A DNA stretch of 64,000 nucleotides, from contig NZ_RBJB01000002.1 of NCBI RefSeq assembly GCF_003634635.1, positions 248,001 to 312,000 on the forward strand. Reading direction: 5' to 3'. The notes beneath the pieces are model-generated. The model did not search any database. It was not told the origin of the DNA and saw nothing but the letters and a program-made list of their open reading frames with translations. Of the stretch, positions 62,822 through 64,000 are shown piece by piece. The translations under genes were made by a program, and so were the position numbers. Every line of letters begins with the position of its first letter. Position 1 is the first letter of the stretch. The DNA comes from Marinobacter nauticus (GTDB lineage Bacteria; Pseudomonadota; Gammaproteobacteria; Pseudomonadales; Oleiphilaceae).

Positions 62822-63391
62822 ATGGGACGAAGACAGGATTTGATCGATACGGCATTGCGACTGTTCTACGAGCACGGAATTCATGCTATCGGTATCAACC
62901 AGGTGCTTCAGGAGTCGGGTGTCGCAAAGCAAACGCTCTACAACCACTTCGAGAGCAAGGACAGCCTGGTAGAGGCGGCTGTCGAACATCGAGACAAGCT
63001 GTTTTTCCAATGGCTGGAGTCGCGAATGAACAGTCGACCGGCAGGAAGGGAGGCTCTCATGGAAATGTTCGATGCCGTTCACGATTGGTTCAATAACCGC
63101 GTACCGACACTGCATCGTTTCTACGGGTGCTTTTTTATCAACACCTGTGGTGAGTACAGTGATCCCGAGCATCCGGTACACAAACGATGTGCGGCTCACA
63201 AAAGCAGGATTTTTGAACTCCTGAAGCGGCATGCTCTGGAAATCTACAGTTCAGAAACTGATGCAGAAGAGTTGGCTAACGCTCTGTTTTTACTGAAAGA
63301 GGGCGCTATTGTTAAGGCCCACGTTGAAGGTGATCTGGATGCTGCGCTGAAGGCAAAAGCGATTGCCTCAAGGATGATTTCGCCGCACTGA
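62822..63391 (+). CDS. TetR/AcrR-family regulator
   Basis: 189 residues with a TetR helix-turn-helix (RQDLIDTALRLFYEHGIHAI, INQVLQESGVAKQTLYNHFE) and a helical ligand domain with CGEYSDPEHPVHKRCAAHKS, the type found in regulators close to NemR and YcdC groups. It contains a cysteine cluster near residues 101-124 that could sense electrophiles. GGAG precedes the ATG. Its operators are described separately. Confidence 0.9.
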   Translation: MGRRQDLIDTALRLFYEHGIHAIGINQVLQESGVAKQTLYNHFESKDSLVEAAVEHRDKLFFQWLESRMNSRPAGREALMEMFDAVHDWFNNRVPTLHRFYGCFFINTCGEYSDPEHPVHKRCAAHKSRIFELLKRHALEIYSSETDAEELANALFLLKEGAIVKAHVEGDLDAALKAKAIASRMISPH

Positions 63392-63410
63392 GAGTCAGCG
63401 CGGCGAAATC
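63376..63410. terminator. Hairpin between convergent tetR and nrtS genes
   Basis: Perfect 11-base-pair stem (GATTTCGCCGC / GCGGCGAAATC) with a 13-base loop spans the end of the TetR gene and the gap to the nrtS stop at 63418. No T run, but the position fits a shared terminator. Confidence 0.5.
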
Positions 63411-63417
63411 AGGGTAG

Positions 63418-63663
63418 TTAACGATACCTGGAAACGGGCACATTCAGCCCGGAGGATTTCTGGCAATCCCGCTCGCTGGACAGCTTGCCGAGCATGAAAA
63501 CGCAGAATGGAACGCAGTAGGTCAAGGCTGCCGGCAGCCACTGAATCTTCTCGTATCCGAACAACGCATCATGCTGGTTGATCAGCGACAGAATCGAACC
63601 TACTACGAGGGCAACCTTGGCCGCCTGTTTGTGGTAACGCCTGAACAGTTCAAGCAACTGCAT
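63418..63663 (-). CDS. nrtS: NrtS-like small nitrate/nitrite transporter
   Basis: 81 residues from ATG 63663 with GGAGG ahead. Two hydrophobic helices ([20 protein letters not shown] and [20 protein letters not shown]) in the arrangement of NrtS, a small membrane protein associated with nitrate and nitrite transport. It begins 14 bases before the end of the upstream dehydrogenase-like gene, so translation is probably coupled. Confidence 0.65.
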   Translation of the reverse strand: MQLLELFRRYHKQAAKVALVVGSILSLINQHDALFGYEKIQWLPAALTYCVPFCVFMLGKLSSERDCQKSSGLNVPVSRYR

Positions 63664-64000
63664 GGGATACCTCCTCACGTTCTATCTTTTTCAGCTGTTC
63701 TGCGGCATCCCGGAAGGCGGTGCGGACACCCTCTTCAATAACCGGGTGATAGAAAGGCATCCCGAGTATCTCGTGTACCGTAAGAGACTGCTGCACGGCC
63801 CAGGCCAGTAGGTGGCCAATATGCTCCGCAGCCGGTCCAAACATTTCTGCGCCCATTAGAGTGCCGTTGTGCTGGTCTGCGTAGACCTTCAGCATTCCCT
63901 GGTTTTTGGCCATTACCCGGCTTCTTCCCTGATTGTGGAAGCTAACCTTCCCGGTAATGAAGGTGTGTGGCACCAGTTCGTGGGCTCGCTTGCCCACACT
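63650..64000 (-). CDS. Dihydrolipoamide dehydrogenase-like protein, C-terminal part only
   Basis: The frame is open across the right edge of the window. The visible part is the dimerisation domain of the pyridine nucleotide-disulfide oxidoreductase family ([57 protein letters not shown]); the HP pair in FYHPVIEE is the catalytic His region. This C-terminal form fits Lpd-like or mercuric-reductase-like enzymes with an unusual tail. Identity of the N-terminal part is not known. Confidence 0.75.
   Translation of the reverse strand, partial: SVGKRAHELVPHTFITGKVSFHNQGRSRVMAKNQGMLKVYADQHNGTLMGAEMFGPAAEHIGHLLAWAVQQSLTVHEILGMPFYHPVIEEGVRTAFRDAAEQLKKIEREEVSHAVA

Noticed and set aside
1-64000. Insertion sequences, prophage, tRNA-associated integration or anti-phage system
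   Set aside because: No transposase, integrase, phage structural gene, tRNA or known defence gene was seen in any frame.

Overview
The window reads as a chromosomal segment of a heterotrophic marine gammaproteobacterium, most likely Marinobacter or a close relative. This is an inference from gene content: a Pseudomonas xcp-like type II secretion layout, a bkd-type branched-chain keto acid dehydrogenase, malate:quinone oxidoreductase, an AGPS-like oxidase next to GlpD, and moderately GC-rich DNA. I saw no rRNA, tRNA, CRISPR array, transposase or prophage module.

Layout. 1-4.4 kb (minus): FGGY kinase (cut by the window edge), glpD and an AGPS-like FAD oxidase. 4.5-13.8 kb: a LapG-like protease and gspC (minus), divergent from gspEFGHIJKLM (plus); gspD is absent. 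13.8-15.9 kb: acetyltransferase and glutathione reductase. 15.9-21.1 kb (minus): TonB receptor, periplasmic binding protein and hybrid histidine kinase, probably one sensory unit. 21.2-26.2 kb: degenerate J-domain protein, SBF-type transporter, GntR regulator, Baeyer-Villiger-type monooxygenase and a LysR regulator. 26.3-30.3 kb: dabB-dabA, an inorganic carbon uptake pump. 30.3-34.2 kb (minus): sulfate ABC importer. 34.3-39.2 kb: fabH, a zinc alcohol dehydrogenase, a lipoprotein, a PG-binding protein and xdhC. 39.2-44.9 kb (minus): E1 alpha, E1 beta and E2 of a branched-chain keto acid dehydrogenase followed by a Hanks-type protein kinase in the same operon. 45.1-53.7 kb: mqo, a methyltransferase-like membrane protein, a MocR regulator, ccoG, a small winged-helix gene preceded by a five-copy palindrome array, Nudix, PPOX, MarR and LysR genes. 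53.8-58.5 kb: a small secreted peptide, an AraC regulator, and a bufferin-type cluster (YHS protein, BufA, BufB, BufC, DoxX) followed by a thioredoxin. 58.5-62.7 kb looks decayed: a CcoG relic, a DsbG-like gene with a frameshifted signal peptide, an AraC gene without a standard start, and an inverted pair of ECF sigma genes of which one is frameshifted. 62.7-64 kb: a TetR gene with its own operators, nrtS, and the C-terminus of a dihydrolipoamide dehydrogenase-like protein.

Most interesting: the operator array at 50072-50254; the protein kinase translationally linked to a keto acid dehydrogenase whose E1 alpha keeps the serine-rich loop phosphorylated in mitochondria; the bufferin cluster; and the broken sigma-factor twin. 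All family assignments come from reading motifs, not from database searches.
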